Assembly (NCBI GenBank): GCA_009617715.1 | Contig: VTFK01000227.1 | Span: 434,001 to 498,000, forward strand | DNA: 64,000 nt | Origin: Plectrocnemia conspersa | Taxonomy: Eukaryota > Arthropoda > Insecta > Trichoptera > Polycentropodidae | Reading direction: 5' to 3' | Shown: positions 39,801-53,762 of the stretch, piece by piece | Layout: the number at the start of each line of letters is the position of its first letter | Position numbering within the stretch: the first letter of the stretch is position 1 | Position numbers and translations under genes: made by a program | The notes under the pieces: generated by a model | Seen by the model: the letters and a program-made list of their open reading frames with translations, nothing else | The model's database searches: none | Told to the model about the DNA's origin: nothing

Positions 39801-41689
39801 TATTTAATTTTTTACTGTTAATAATTAAATTTAATATCACTATTGTCATAATAAATTTATTCATAATTTAATAAAAGCACAATGTTTGTATGTAACAGAG
39901 CATAAACGAAAAAAAATGCTCTGTTTTTGATTCCAAATTGCGAGCTTATTTTTTAGAGGTTCATTTCAATTTATGTCACTATTTTGTATTAACTTATGTC
40001 ATTTCTAACGATATCATTTCTAAAAAAGAAATGTCTATGTTACGTAAATTTTAATAAACAGAATATCATCGCTTTAGATGAAATATTGAAATACGAGTAC
40101 TTCAGTTATCGTTCAGTTATTTTTCCATCCTTATATAAATGATTAAATGAAGACATTAAAAGAAAAAATGGTATGTGTAGTAGTAATAGCTTAAAAACTC
40201 TCATGACTCTTCAGTGATTGTTTCCTCACATACAAAAAATAAAAGAGTCATCGTTAATTCAAAGCTAGTTTATCTCAATAGTTAGGTAATAGGTGAGCTC
40301 ACAAGTTATCCTTGAGTAAACTATGGTTGCGTGTCATTATCAGTCGATGACTTGACACATAAGGTCATGTCACATCGCATTGCATATTCGCAAAATGGAA
40401 ACTGCTTTTAAGCACACGAAAGAACTTCAAGAGCGGTTGTTTGTAGCGTTTTACGCTTCGCTTCCTGCTTTTTTGAATAAGAATGCTAGCGGTACTGCCT
40501 GTAATTAAGACTGTAAAAATATCGAAAATGGCGTCTGGCTTAAAATATTACGGTACAATAAATTGTATATGTGAATAGCACGTAAAACACATAATATTGC
40601 AAAATTAAAATTATATGATAATTAACCAACAATTAAAAAAAATCGTGAACACCAGTTGAGCATGTCAACTGCATATAAATAATTACAAACTAACGGTGAA
40701 AGTTAACGTCGCTTTTTTTTTGCTGTTGCATGCTTCAAATTTTATAATGTATCTTTATTGTTGTTTACGTTACGTATGTAACAATTAATCTAATAAAATA
40801 GACGATACACTTTAACGTTATCTCGAAATTCAATGATTTCAATGATCTAGTTAGTTTAACAAATAAATATGCTTACATAACATTCGTAACAATGAAATGT
40901 CTTTTTGTTATTGTACATTATAATACTATCAATCATCTTTTATATGACGTAAAAAGTTAGGAAAATAAACAATAGTATTGTTTTATTGTAGATATAGTTA
41001 ATTTATATATGCGATGAAAGCTTTCAATTTAAATGTTAATTATAATTTCATTATCATTATGTAGATTGTTAAAAAATCATAAATGTTAAATTGCTGTATA
41101 ATTTTGTCGAAATATCCTATAATTTTACTCAATTTTCTATTGAAATTTATACGTTATTAAAATAAATTGACAATTGTTCATTATTCACAGAAGAAAAAAT
41201 CTGAGTTGCTCGTTGTTTTGCACAACATTAATTAATCGTGATTATCTTAATTGCTTCCAGTGGGTATATAACGGCAATATAGTACTCTGTACTACCTTTT
41301 GAACGTTTTACTGTTATAAACTCTTCTTTGTCTTATACCCATATAACGGGATTGAACCCTTTCCGCATGAATGAAGGATATATATACAACATATGTCTGT
41401 TTATACTTATAATACGTATTTCTTCCCACATATTATGCAAGTACATATGAATGCTTAAATATTTATTAAAATAAAACTTATCATTGTTAGAATAATAAAA
41501 AAAACTATTGATAAATACAGCTTAATAAGAAAATACTTAATTTTAAGTTATTTTAAGCTTTTATGACGTGAAAAATGCATGTAGAAGTTATATTTTCAGT
41601 GAAATCATATCTGAACTTACTTCCACCTGGAATAAAATCAGAAATTTACACTAATATACAGGTATGCACCTAGAAATTAAGCTGCTAAT

Positions 41690-41930
41690 GTAAAAATAAT
41701 TATTGGCCGCCCGTGTTCCTTGCTCGTGTCACATGTATAGAAAGCACGACTCTGTTTAAAACACTTCGCTTCTGACTTGGAACGAACAAGAGATCATCTG
41801 AACTTGCACTGAGTATCGACCAATAAGAATCTTATAAGCCTGAAAACTTTTGACTTCCAAGTAAGACCAGGCCCAAATAAGCATTCACTGAAACCACAAG
41901 AGTTCAACCCGATCTTATATGTGACTTAAT
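41690..41930 (-). pseudogene. Unknown transposon coding remnant, family H copy 2
   Basis: Diverged copy of 18866-19170. The minus strand reads LSASSDDLLFVPSQKRSVL in the frame equivalent to LLGAKSAELLFISSRKLKVL of copy 1, then drifts. The frame is broken upstream. Confidence 0.4.
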
Positions 41931-42459
41931 GACTCCGTGGCGCAAAACTACATTAATTAGATTAGTAGTAGTGTTATTATTATTTTTAAAAGGCACATAA
42001 CATTATTTTATTAAATCTGAATATAATTTTTTTTACAACAAAGATTAAATAACCTGATTTATATATGATATTCTGAGCTGATCTTAAATACAATATGACT
42101 ATTCCCAGTATGTATATTTTCTTTAAAATAATGTATATTTTATCTGATAAACAACTATACCGAGTACACTTGATTATCTGGGTGTAGTTTATCCGGTTTG
42201 CGAATGAAACTTTTGGTATTTTAAAAAGCAGTAAAACCAAGGTCATTTAGGAGAACCAAAATAAAAATTCTTGTCAATCAAATCAGCGATGAGCGTAGAA
42301 GGTTGGATCAAAACTATATGGGTCCTGAAGTAATATTTTTTTCAAGTAATTCTTTACTACTGAAAGCAGTATTGATATTACATTATGCTTTTCATTATCC
42401 AAATAAAAGTATATTTAAAAGAAGTGACTTAATTGTGAAGTGAATTTGTTTAGGTTAAG

Positions 42460-42620
42460 TTAGAGCAGCATTATTAACATGCACTAGTGCCTATCAGTAA
42501 AATTAATTTTTCGCTAGTAGAAATATATACCTACTGGTAAAAATGTATTCGGGTATGATTTCACTGAAACAGTTTTATCTTTATTGAAGAAAACATTCAC
42601 TGTAACAATAATACAAAAAT
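42460..42620 (+). repeat. Dispersed repeat family E, copy 1
   Basis: Shares CACTAGTGCCTATCAGT, TTTTCGC and AGTAGAAAT with 63190-63500 in the same order, including trailing CACTGTAAC. Confidence 0.6.
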
Positions 42621-42864
42621 CCATAATTATTACTGAGCTTTACAATAATTCGATATGTAATAATATATATATAGTTTTTGTCAAACCAAATATTTACTAT
42701 ATCTCTTTATGATTATTTAATGATTGTAAACCGCTAATTCGATATAATAATTCCAATTACATATTTATTTGCTCATTGATATGTTTTGACAAGAAGTACA
42801 ATAGATAAAATATTGTATACTAGACTTAAATTTGATATAGATTTAATTATAATGTTACAATCAT

Positions 42865-43130
42865 GTGTGATTTGTGGGGACCACACAGAGCCACGTTTGT
42901 ATTGGACCCTTATTCTTATAACTCGCGAAATTACTCTGAACAAAAGTGATTATTTAAACAATAGTTCGATCCCACAAAGGCTCTCGTTACGACTAGAACT
43001 CAAGGGTTCCCTCGCAAATTACATGCAAGGATTCTCCGGTGCATTGAGTGAATATTTATTTGTTATGAAACGGTCATTGAAAACAATATATCACCGGAAG
43101 ACAAATAGCACCGTAAGACATGTTTTAGGA
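42865..43130 (-). repeat. Dispersed repeat family F, copy 2
   Basis: Inverted relative to 22010-22245 and about 85% alike by eye over 240 bp. The 137-codon ORF at 42786-43199 overlaps it and is probably chance. Confidence 0.8.
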
Positions 43131-43394
43131 CAAAGACTAATTTTTTTATTACATCTACAGATTAAAAGGATTTTAAACTTCTCTTTTAAATCAATCTGAT
43201 TTTTAGTAGAATGTAACAGGGATCATTGCCTTATTGGAATAGCTCAGACCGTATTTGGAAATGTTTTTAATACTGAATATATTTGGATGAATCCTTTACT
43301 ACCTCACTAACTCATGAATCAACATAAAATTAAATATCAAAATCTGTCCTATTCGATAAATTTTGTTCCCTGCCAATCGGAATGCAGTTCGGCG

Positions 43395-43631
43395 CTTGAA
43401 AGTGGTGAGCGAGCATGGGTGAAACGGTCTCGCGCTCGAGACACTTGGATATCACTGATATCACTTTCTTCTGGCCAGCCAGCCTAGGCCGTCACTTTTC
43501 ACTCCAGCCGAGGAGAGCGGCTGACCCACTTCCGAGCTAGGATGAGAGCCGTGATCTTTGTCTGCCGAGTGGCCCAACAACAAGATCAATTTTGAACGGA
43601 CCGAAAAAATAATCATCGACACTTTCTCGCG
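43395..43631 (+). other. Candidate first exon with strong splice donor
   Basis: A GC/CpG-rich island in AT-rich surroundings ends at CTCGCG|GTGAGTGTG, a near-ideal insect splice donor (43632). Inside, an ATG near 43540 opens only 17 codons (MRAVIFVCRVAQQQDQF). It may therefore be a 5' UTR exon of a + strand gene lying further right or outside. No acceptor partner was identified. Confidence 0.4.
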
Positions 43632-43639
43632 GTGAGTGT

Positions 43640-46600
43640 GTCGCTGTAGGGCTCTTTTGGATTCGGCCTTGGAATCTTGCGGCCTTGTCGTCGTTGTTTT
43701 GAAGGTGAACTGATTATTATTTATGGTTACGTCACATGGGGATTGAGCAACTGCTTGCGCCTCTTAAGGCACTCGTTAACCTCATATGTGGAAAATACCC
43801 TAACATGTGCGTAGAATGCTATATTTAACGCACAAATTAATGCGTATGATCTGGCGAGGCTTTTTGTAAATGTAGCAATTTTAGAGCGGTGTTTCAATAT
43901 GTAATTGGAGTTTCGATTGGAGGTTTCAACATACTATGTTTGGTAAAATCTCAAAAACTTAGGCGAAGTAACTACATACATGTATAATATTGACCAATGA
44001 ATATATTTACTTAATATGAATATCGTGCGCTCAACTGTATGTAACGTGCTCGACATTAGACGCGTAGATTGTGTTTGACAGTCAAGAATTGATTGACGAT
44101 GCATTTTGTCACGCTCGGAAATTTATTTATTTTGAGATTGTGCAACAAAATTTTGCGTAAAAATTAAAATAAAGTGCAGTGGAATGGTTTGAATATTGAA
44201 AAAAGCTTTTGGCATGAATAAAAATCATATAAAAATTGCTTTGCAATTATATAACTATCCAATCGTCTCAACTGTAGCGTCCTAAGAAACAAAAATCAAA
44301 AAAAGCACGTCAAGTTCAATCTAATCTAAAAGCTCTCCTTATAATTTTATTCGATTATAACGGTATATTTCACAGCGTATTCTAATCACCATATAATCCG
44401 GTCAATATTGCCTCTTCATTTAGTATACTTATTTAGACCAAAATTTTCGGTAAAGTACTATAGTCTTTTCCACTACGATAACATATCATGACGACTCACA
44501 CACTACTAATTTGTGAATGTTTAAGCAAAAAAACATAGCATTTTCTGTATTGCAACTACAAACAGCTACAGCTTTTTTATTACTTTAGTATTTTATTGTA
44601 GTAAATATATATTGATTTTTTGTATCGAAAAGTAGATCAATATCTATTGTGTTTGATTTAATTTATTTTAAGAGTATTTGTCAAGTATTTTATTAGAAAA
44701 TACTACACAGAAGACTACTTATTAATCGCATCATTATCATAATTATTAATTATACAAAAAATATGTAAATAAATACCCATTTTTAAAATTATAATTGTGA
44801 TATGTGTACCAGTGTGTCAGATTGTTGAATATGAATATTGACCGATTATTTAAAACATATAGTAATTAAACTAATTTTATTTATAAATAAAATATAAATA
44901 ATTTTTTTTTTTTATGGATTTTAAGAATTAATATGTATATTCAATTTATTGAAAAATCATTAAGTAGTAGTTTGAAATGCTTTTTTTTATTTTATGATAA
45001 CTTATGTATATCATACAAAAGTTAAAATTAAACTTATATTGTTAATTATATTTTTATAAAACTAAAATAACAACGAGTGGTGTAATAAATAATTTTACTT
45101 TAAAAGTAAAACGTACAACTTTAAAAGTATTTCCAAAATAGAAAATGGTTAATTTGTATGATTATAAAAGATGACTAATATATTAACATTTGCTATATAT
45201 GATTTATATATTATACATGCACATAAAAACATATGTTATATACTTTTGCTTTTGTAGTTGATTTTTGTATATTATTAATAAATGTAGTTGATGTTAATAT
45301 TTTAGAACTACTAATGAAACATACAGCATTTTTTATCACTAAAATATATAAATACGTAAATGCGTAAAAATTTGATTTCATGCTGATATTTAATATATGA
45401 AAATATATTTTTTCTATATTTAAAAACTCATAGCCTATTTTTTTTTTTTTTTATATAATTATATGCATGTTGCTAAATATTTTTTTATTCCATTTCACAA
45501 AAAATACATAATCAATAATATGAATCAAAGGCTTAATTTGACATGTAGTTGTTTTGTAATAATATTTAAATAGAAACTCATTTCAGACAACATGGAATGA
45601 GTATTTTAGAAAGGATTAACGATTGTTAACTATCTACGTAAATGTTAAGCGCAAGTTACTTACTTTTATGTACTAAATCATAATTTTATCGTTCATAAAT
45701 GTCAAATATAAGCATCCAGAAAATTAGCATTATTTTAATATATATTTTCACAACTAGAGTGGATAGAACTTCTATATAAATTATAATTTTAGAAATTTAG
45801 AAACCTTGACCCTAACCAGTGTTGATATAATGGTAACACTTTTTTAAAATGTTAATTTGATATCTTTTTTCTCTCCATCTCTCTCTAATCGCACAATGGA
45901 GAGAGCTGACACCGTCGACGAATTATTGCAGTGACAAAACCAAATCGTGAGAATGTTTACTGTTATAATTGAAGAACGGACAAATAACTTGTTCCAATGC
46001 TCTCGCCAATTTTCAACGAGTTTTTGTAGAAATTTAGATCGATTTCCACGGATATCAACGAGCTTACAATGTATCAACAATTGTCAATAAAAACATCACG
46101 CTTAACGGAATATAATATTTTATTATGAAATATGAACTGGAAAATAGGCCAAACAGTTTACTTTAAAATATCTATTATACAATAGCTTTCTTGTTGTTTT
46201 ATTAATGCAACACAAATATTTAGATTAATTTTAGTAATATAAATGAAAATGAAAATCTTTTCTTAAGCAAAAGAAAACAGAAAATTTTTTGCGAATTAGC
46301 GTATATTAAATATTTTTTGATTAAATATGTTGAATTTACATAAGTGATACATTTTTAAATCAGTAACATTAATTGAGCTAATAAAATAAAATAGTAAATA
46401 AATAAATATATTTTTTTCTCTAATATAACTATTAGGCCTTATTCAATTGTGCAATGCTTCTTACAATACATACAATGAAAATTTACTAAGCGATTTTATA
46501 AATTATGTGAGAAACATGTACATAAGAAATGATAGCATTAAACAGGAAGCTACTTCTAGTTAATCGATATTTTTTTGCTCTACTTTAGTAAAACAAAACA

Positions 46601-49600
46601 TGATTTAATTAACCATAAAACCTAAGTTAAAATAATATGAATAGAATAAAGAATTAAATATTAAGTATATTATAAATTTGATTGAAATTATTTATTTTCA
46701 AGTAGAAAATATAAAAATATTCATTTATTTAGTTTTAATTTTAATATTTTTTCTATTGTCTTTGTAATTGTAATTTACTGCAAATGTTAATATTTTTATA
46801 ATATAAATGAAAATATATTTTTGCTACATTAAAAATTCAGACCCATTTGGAACTATTGATGTAAGTGATCAATTAGTCGATATAATTTTTTTATTATTAT
46901 TTGTATAACAAAAATAAATTTTAATCCAACTTGTTAGTAGACAATATTTAAATATTAAAATTTATTACAAATTTGATTTTCGATTGTTTTTTCTCTAATA
47001 TGCAAATGTATCAAATAATATAATTCACAATTAGCATCGGGTTTCAATTGTAGCGCGTTGAGATCTCCAACGAATACAATGGGAAAAATTTAGGAATTAT
47101 TGCCATTTATGGTTTATAATCATACAACAAACAATATTTGTATCTGAGTTGCACTGATAGCAATTTTAATAAAATACTTGAGGCTGCAATTATAAAAGGA
47201 CGCCATAATAAATTCAATATAAAAAAAATATTTTCGTAAAATATAAAATAAAAATAAAATATTGTAAAAAATAAGTATTACATAAATGATTTAATGTTTT
47301 GCTAAATTCTTAATAATCATTATTTTTGGAACGTTTTTAACCTAGGTCTAGATCTACCTTATTTTTCTATTTAATCTACATAAGAAAACCACAAGATACG
47401 CCCCTCTTTTTCACCAATACGCTGATTTAATTAACGCATATGATTAATATGCATGATACTCACATGAAATGCAGTTTTCTCCTTTTCTGAAAATCTGCTA
47501 CTATTCTCAAACAGTTCACACAAACTTAAGCGATAAATAAAACCCGTCGATACAAAACAACGATCGATATTGCAAAAAATGCGCAATCGGCAAACTTTTT
47601 AAATGGTCCGATGTTTATATTTCGCGAAATCAGATTCAAAAGTAAAAATCTGACCAGCGTTCGAGCTGTCACTGCTTCGGCATCTGGCCAGTTACTGACT
47701 CGAAGCACCAACTCGAGGAAGTCACAAAGTGAAAGAGCCCGTGCCCCACTCTGGCGCTGGCCACGATCGTTGTCCAATGCTCTTCTTCTTCTTTGCCACT
47801 CCAAGAACGTGGATAAGACGTGCGATCAATAGGATGATCCAAATTCATACCATTTCCTCATTAATTATATTACTTTTATAATTAATTTCATTACAGTATA
47901 TATAATATTTGATAGCGGTGCAATTAAATTGGGTTTAACTTTAAAAAGTTTTACTGTTATCTATTAAAAAATCAGAGCCAACGATTTATTGCCATGAAAT
48001 AAATTTATTTATCTAGTATATAATAATAATAATATATTAGAACTAATTTCGTTTATGAGAATAAAAAAATGTGGTTTATAATGTACATATATGTATATAT
48101 GGGAGGGATAGTCAGAAAAATAATATTCAAGGCAAGTTAAAATGTAATAATTATTTACTTAATTGGCAACACTACCGGTTTCTCTAGGGTCTGCGTGACA
48201 TGATAGAGACAAAAAAGTTTCAGTAGAAGCAAGTTGTGATTCCATGTGTGTTAGTCATGAAATTCATCGCCAACTTGCTTTTATTTATGGCCATTTAATT
48301 CCGTCGTGAATTAAAAGCATTTATTTAAAAGAATATTAGACTACCGGAAACTACATGGATTGGGCGGCAAAAAACACGTATATAGCGTTAGTCAAGATAT
48401 CAAATACACTTTAAAACTGTAAAAAATGATATTAATCAGACTAAACAATTGCTGACGTACGTGGCGATCGGAGATTTGTATGAATTAGGTAAGTACATCC
48501 CCAAATAGACAGCAAACAAAGACCGTTTAGTACATTAACAATTATATCGTATTAGTAAGTGTTAACAAGCTGGTGGAATGCGCTATTTGGGATTGCCAAA
48601 ACTGTTCAAACTACAACGGTTACGTAAAAGCGTTCTATGCAGCATTTTTGCTGCTTACAAATCAAATTCTATCCCCAAATTTTCACAATTGGTTTAAGCG
48701 TCGAGAGTAAGCAGAGCAAAAGAACCTCACATAACTCGTTTGCACGAGAAAATTCCAATAAATCCTGGATATATTGGTGTATTATATTTATGAAAATAAA
48801 TCTACAAGGTGTTGTCATCTAATTTCTTATCAATAATAATTTTTATATGGAATAAGATTTGGGGTTCAGTGGTACCCCTGTTCGGAAAGCCTATATATGT
48901 TATACGCCTATTAAAAGTTAATGCACATATACAAATAATTGTCGGAATTAGGCAACTTTAGAAGATCACTTATTTTACATACCACCATTTTCAGCGAATA
49001 ATAAAATAGCTAAATATTTGCTCTAATACAAATTATATTTATTTCATAATACAGATATTGCTGGAATGAACGAATTTATGTTTCAGTAATTTGAAAACCA
49101 AAATGATGGCATCTAAGTTCGTAAGCTCTAAGACACATTTAATTTTTACCCATTTCAAAATTGTTCCGGAACTTTTAATCTACACAGACAAAGCATAAAA
49201 ATTAATGCACATAAACCAATGCACTATTTAATTTGTATTAATGACTATTTGGATTTTTATGCGATCTAAATGACGAGGCAGAGTCGAATAAAGCTTTCGC
49301 TGCAATGAAATTTTAATATACTCCTAATTATTTGATTGAGAAATGTAAAATCATTTTAAAATACCGGGATACTTTTAAATGCCTCATCCGCTATTTCTTA
49401 AGTACATGTGTATATGATTAGTCAATAACAAATACCTTCAGAGAGCTATACAATTTTATGCTTTCATTTAAATGAGAAAGTCAGAGAATGCTTTTCTTCA
49501 CATTTATTTAAGTAGTAGATTTTCTAACATACTTTTTCCAAAGAAAACCTCTAAAAGTTAATGTATATTGTACATATGTAGTATATAGACATTTAACAGT

Positions 49601-52090
49601 AAATCTACCGCTGTAATATAAAAGGCGTTAACCCAAAACTTTACCGCGTGTAACGATATTTCAGATATGGAAATTGAAGACAACTGTTTTTATTCATCGT
49701 AAATTATTAATAATATAATTTCAATCAACAAATATCTACTGTGGCTCGAACCGGTATTTTTTATGGATAACTTTAAATGGTAAATACGTAATTTCTTGTG
49801 TATAATATCGACACGTTGTTACATTACATGGACGAGATTTATAGAATATCTTTTACATTGGTGTTTTTATATGAATTAGATCAATACAAATATCGAGTGG
49901 CTTTTATTCAATAATTTTTTAATGTGTTAAGAACAAGAAGACTATATATATGTTATAAAAATATTTCATGCAAGTAAGTTAGATGTGACATTTAATATAC
50001 TTAGTAGAAACAGAAAAAATACTTTACAACATAATGTTATATAATATAGTGTAAGATAAAAACTATGTGATTTTTTTAGCTAAAGGTAATTTTTCACTAT
50101 GACACGAGTTTATGAGCGTGAAAATTATCATTATATCCGCGAACGATACATGTACGTTCTCTAATGGAAGATCGTAATCAAATTGTATTTGAAAAAGTAA
50201 AGCTGGTATAAAAACCATATACATTCAACGGTGTAATATGCTTTGACCTACAAAAAAATCATACCAAGTACAGTTCGGAAAAGTGGTGATTTTACCGACT
50301 ATGGCAATTTCGCCTCTTTGACCGTAACGTTACCCGATATTACCGAAGAAATTTCTCTCAATTTTACCTGATTGCACAATCGATTTTTTTTGTTATTTAA
50401 TATATGATATGCATACTTATTTTCATTTTCATCGTGTGAGCGCAATTTTTAGAAACCATATCGCTCCGATTGCGGAATCATCGGAATATGGGAAATAAAC
50501 TAAATACTTACGTGCATAGGGAATTAGGCAATTTTTAAGTGAACATAATAATCTTTATGACTTAGAAAAGCGGAAATACAAAAGATGTGAATTTACTTCC
50601 GGACTTAAAAGGTAATTAATACGCGCGCGAAAGTTTTTCATGTGACTATTTGATTTAGCATATATGATGCGATTTAAATAATACTCTGAATTATGTAATC
50701 TTAGGTAATGTAATTTTCCTTGTAACTCTTTTTAATAGCTAATATATTTTGATGTATGAGATTTATTGTAAGAATTAATAACGCGTAGAGAAAGATCTAA
50801 ACTACCTATAACATTTTGGGCCTCAACCGAATTGAATTTTTGACCAAAATAGAAACCTGTTAGATTCACATGAGAACAATTCTGGGGGTGATCTTTTCAA
50901 ACATAAACTATTTTAAATATATATATTTGTATATTAAATATGTATATTTAAAACAAATGGCTATAAATAAAATATGTTTTACATAGCAGTTTTAAGTCTT
51001 CTACTGTGTGCTGAAAATGAAAGTTATTTCTACATTTTCCTCGAGCTTGTTTATTGGATATATGCATAGATTTGTGGATACCAAGATGACAAAATGTATT
51101 CTGATATGATTTTACTAAATTGACATATTTTAAAAAATATTTTCGGAATAAATTCGAGACTGTTTTTTTTCTATATTTTCTTTTAGAAATAACCACAAGA
51201 AACTGAATGTATCATTTATTTATTTTGCAGCATTAAATCTAGTTGTAAAATTACCGATAATACAATATATAAAAACATTAAGATGATATAATTCAGCTGG
51301 TGCCATTTTTATTATGTTTCGTTATTTTATATTAAAAATTCAGTTCAAATACCTAAATGTACTGCTACTAATTTACATTAGTTGAATATTTCCTCCCATG
51401 TCTAATATTTTTTAAACGTTCAAAAAGCAATAAAGCCAACAATAATTTGCACAAAAATTTTATCACAAACGGAGCCGCGTCAAAAAACTACAATCTGTCC
51501 CATCATATGGCAAAGTTTTGTCCTTGGCCGGCCATTCTATTAAAGATGACACCGCAGATAGTGTGAAGCCGAGCTTTTGACTTTATGACTTAGAAGTAAT
51601 GCACAAATGGGACTGTATTTTGTTATATATGATTTTTTAAAGATAATGTAAAATTTGTATTATAGTTACCTTTTCATATATACTCAGTTTCTTTTAACAT
51701 AATCACTTTGAGGTCTATACATTTCGTCATTATTCATAAGTGAAAAAGAAATGACAACAACGATATACGTTCGATGTATTTATCATTACTCCTTTCCATA
51801 TTTTAAACAAATTCAGAGAAATATTATGTTGAAATAGTGAAAGTTATAAGATATAAAAATCAATAATTTATCAATAATATACTATAATAAACTACATTTT
51901 TACATAGTAACATTTGTAAATAAGCGTTTTGTAGCTTTTCCTGAATTTTCCGAAAATCTTGCATTGTTTATTGCCATTAAAATACATTCATTACATTGGC
52001 ATCTCTAACTATGAATTAAAAATGACAATTGCGAAACGCAGCGAGTAGCTCACCTTAGAATTAAATATTTTTACTAATTTCTTTTGTGTA
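43640..52090. other. Gene-poor AT-rich region
   Basis: Contains family D copy 2, a GC-richer patch at 47600-47830 with overlapping chance ORFs on both strands, and a TGGCAACACT motif at 48164-48173. Otherwise I see no gene and no repeat with termini. Confidence 0.5.
44256..44540 (+). repeat. Dispersed repeat family D, copy 2
   Basis: Same ordered blocks as 26390-26675, with an extra AT-rich segment in the middle. Confidence 0.65.
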
Positions 52091-52096
52091 TATATC

Positions 52097-53762
52097 AGAG
52101 CTGTGGAGTCGTTTCAAAGTTTATCGACTTCGATTTTTATTTTATTTTATAATTTGCTACGTCTACCTAATTAATTTATATTGACTTATTAATAATGATA
52201 TAGGTAAAAATAAAAATAAAAATAAACTGAGTATATTCGTACAGAAACAAATCAATTCAATAATCTTCATACAAAAATAATTATATTATAAAAATATATG
52301 AACATTGAATAAAATAATTATATAAAACTATTAAAATAATTAGATAAATTACATAATAAAAAAATTATAGAAAACACTTTCAAATAATAAGAAAAAACTT
52401 ACTTCATTTGTTTTGGCAGGTTAACTAAATCTTATTTCGTTATTTCCCGTTATGTCAAAATGGAATTAGATCTAAAAAATAATTGTTTCTATTAATCTGT
52501 GGGGTCTGTGTATATTTATATGTATATATATAAAATTTGTTATGGCCAAGATTTGGTGCACTTGGTAACACTGGTGTGACGGTTTTTTTCTCTCACCTGG
52601 CAATCTTCGGGATTCGGACCCGCGCCCGCCCCGTACTTTGTAAACCATGTAAACAACTTCATATTGCAATAAAACATTACTGCAGCGGCTCAATCTGCCA
52701 CCAGTCACCATCCGGAGTCGGAGTTTGTCGATTTTTTACGACTCCGACTGCCTACGACTAATAAAATGCATCACACATATAGTATAACTGTTGTTGAGTC
52801 ATTAGAAAATCTAAAAATATATAAAAAATGTAAATAATTTATATATTATCGTATTGATCAGTTATTGTCCGTATTTTGATTATATTATAGCTTGTAAATT
52901 AAGAAATATATTTTCTTACGCTAGTGACATCTCTCAGCAACTGTTCGAAGCTTTAACTAAAAAAATAGTTTTAAAAATATTTGCTCTAAAAAGATGTTTT
53001 AAATTTGTATTTGTAATATAAATAATTAGTTTTTTTAAGCAATGTAATATATTCATTAATGTCATAGAAACCCAACACACTATATAAAAAATATATATAA
53101 TGTAAGAAACAAATGTATGTATAAGATAAAATCAAAATATATATAGAAAATTAACAACATGTCAACAATAACACATAATAAATTACATTCATATACATAA
53201 TTTAAAATACTTTCTTAAATACCACAGAAAACCTCATAGTACACTAAAAATAATAAAATCTGATTTGAGAGCTTTCATAAACACTTGACTTATTAGAAGC
53301 AATTATTTTTATACATCAATTTTAATTTAAATCACAAATAAAAAAAAATTTAGATTTATTATTATTCAAGATTAGATTTAGTCAACCTGGCAAAATAAAA
53401 CCAATGAAAAAGCTTTTTCCTATGAGAGTATAATTATTAAATTTGTTGTTTTAATTTATTTTGATAATTTTAGAGTTTCGTTTTATTTGATATAAATATT
53501 TTATTTTATTTAACGTTTATTATGTATATTTCTATATTTTTAATTTACTTTTTTCAAATATATCATTATAATAAGTCATTAATGATGAATTAGGTAGACG
53601 TGGCCAAGTTTGCTTAATAATTTTTTAAATAATTTTATGTTTTGTATTTTAAAAATTGTTGACATTATTTTTATTGCTATCGATTATATGCTGGCAATAA
53701 AATAATCTTATTAAAATTCAGAGTCGGAGTCATTACAATTTTAAACGACTCTACAGTCCTAC
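52097..53762. mobile_element. 1.67-kb inverted-repeat DNA transposon, family G
   Basis: Outer ends are CAGAGCTGTGGAGTCGTTTC and, in reverse complement from the right, TAGGACTGTAGAGTCGTTTA. Subterminal blocks are also inverted: CTACGTCTACCTAATTAATT at 52157 against GAATTAGGTAGACGTGGCC near 53589. The interior has a GC-richer patch (52540-52740) with GGAGTCGGAGT...ACTCCGACT, but no transposase, so it is non-autonomous. Confidence 0.75.

Larger units (their letters stand above)
36890..43380. other. Gene-poor AT-rich region
   Basis: No supported gene. It contains the second copies of families H (41690-41930), E (42460-42620) and F (42865-43130), and (AT) runs such as 39242-39256. A less AT-rich patch lies at 40370-40550. 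Most of the remainder shows no structure I can name. Confidence 0.55.

Noticed and set aside
42786..43199. 137-codon ORF as a gene
   Set aside because: It covers dispersed repeat F, whose other copy at 22 kb has no corresponding open frame.
47526..47832. Overlapping ORFs of 92 and 73 codons
   Set aside because: Opposite strands are open over the same GC-richer patch, with low-complexity Arg/Leu-rich translations; likely chance.
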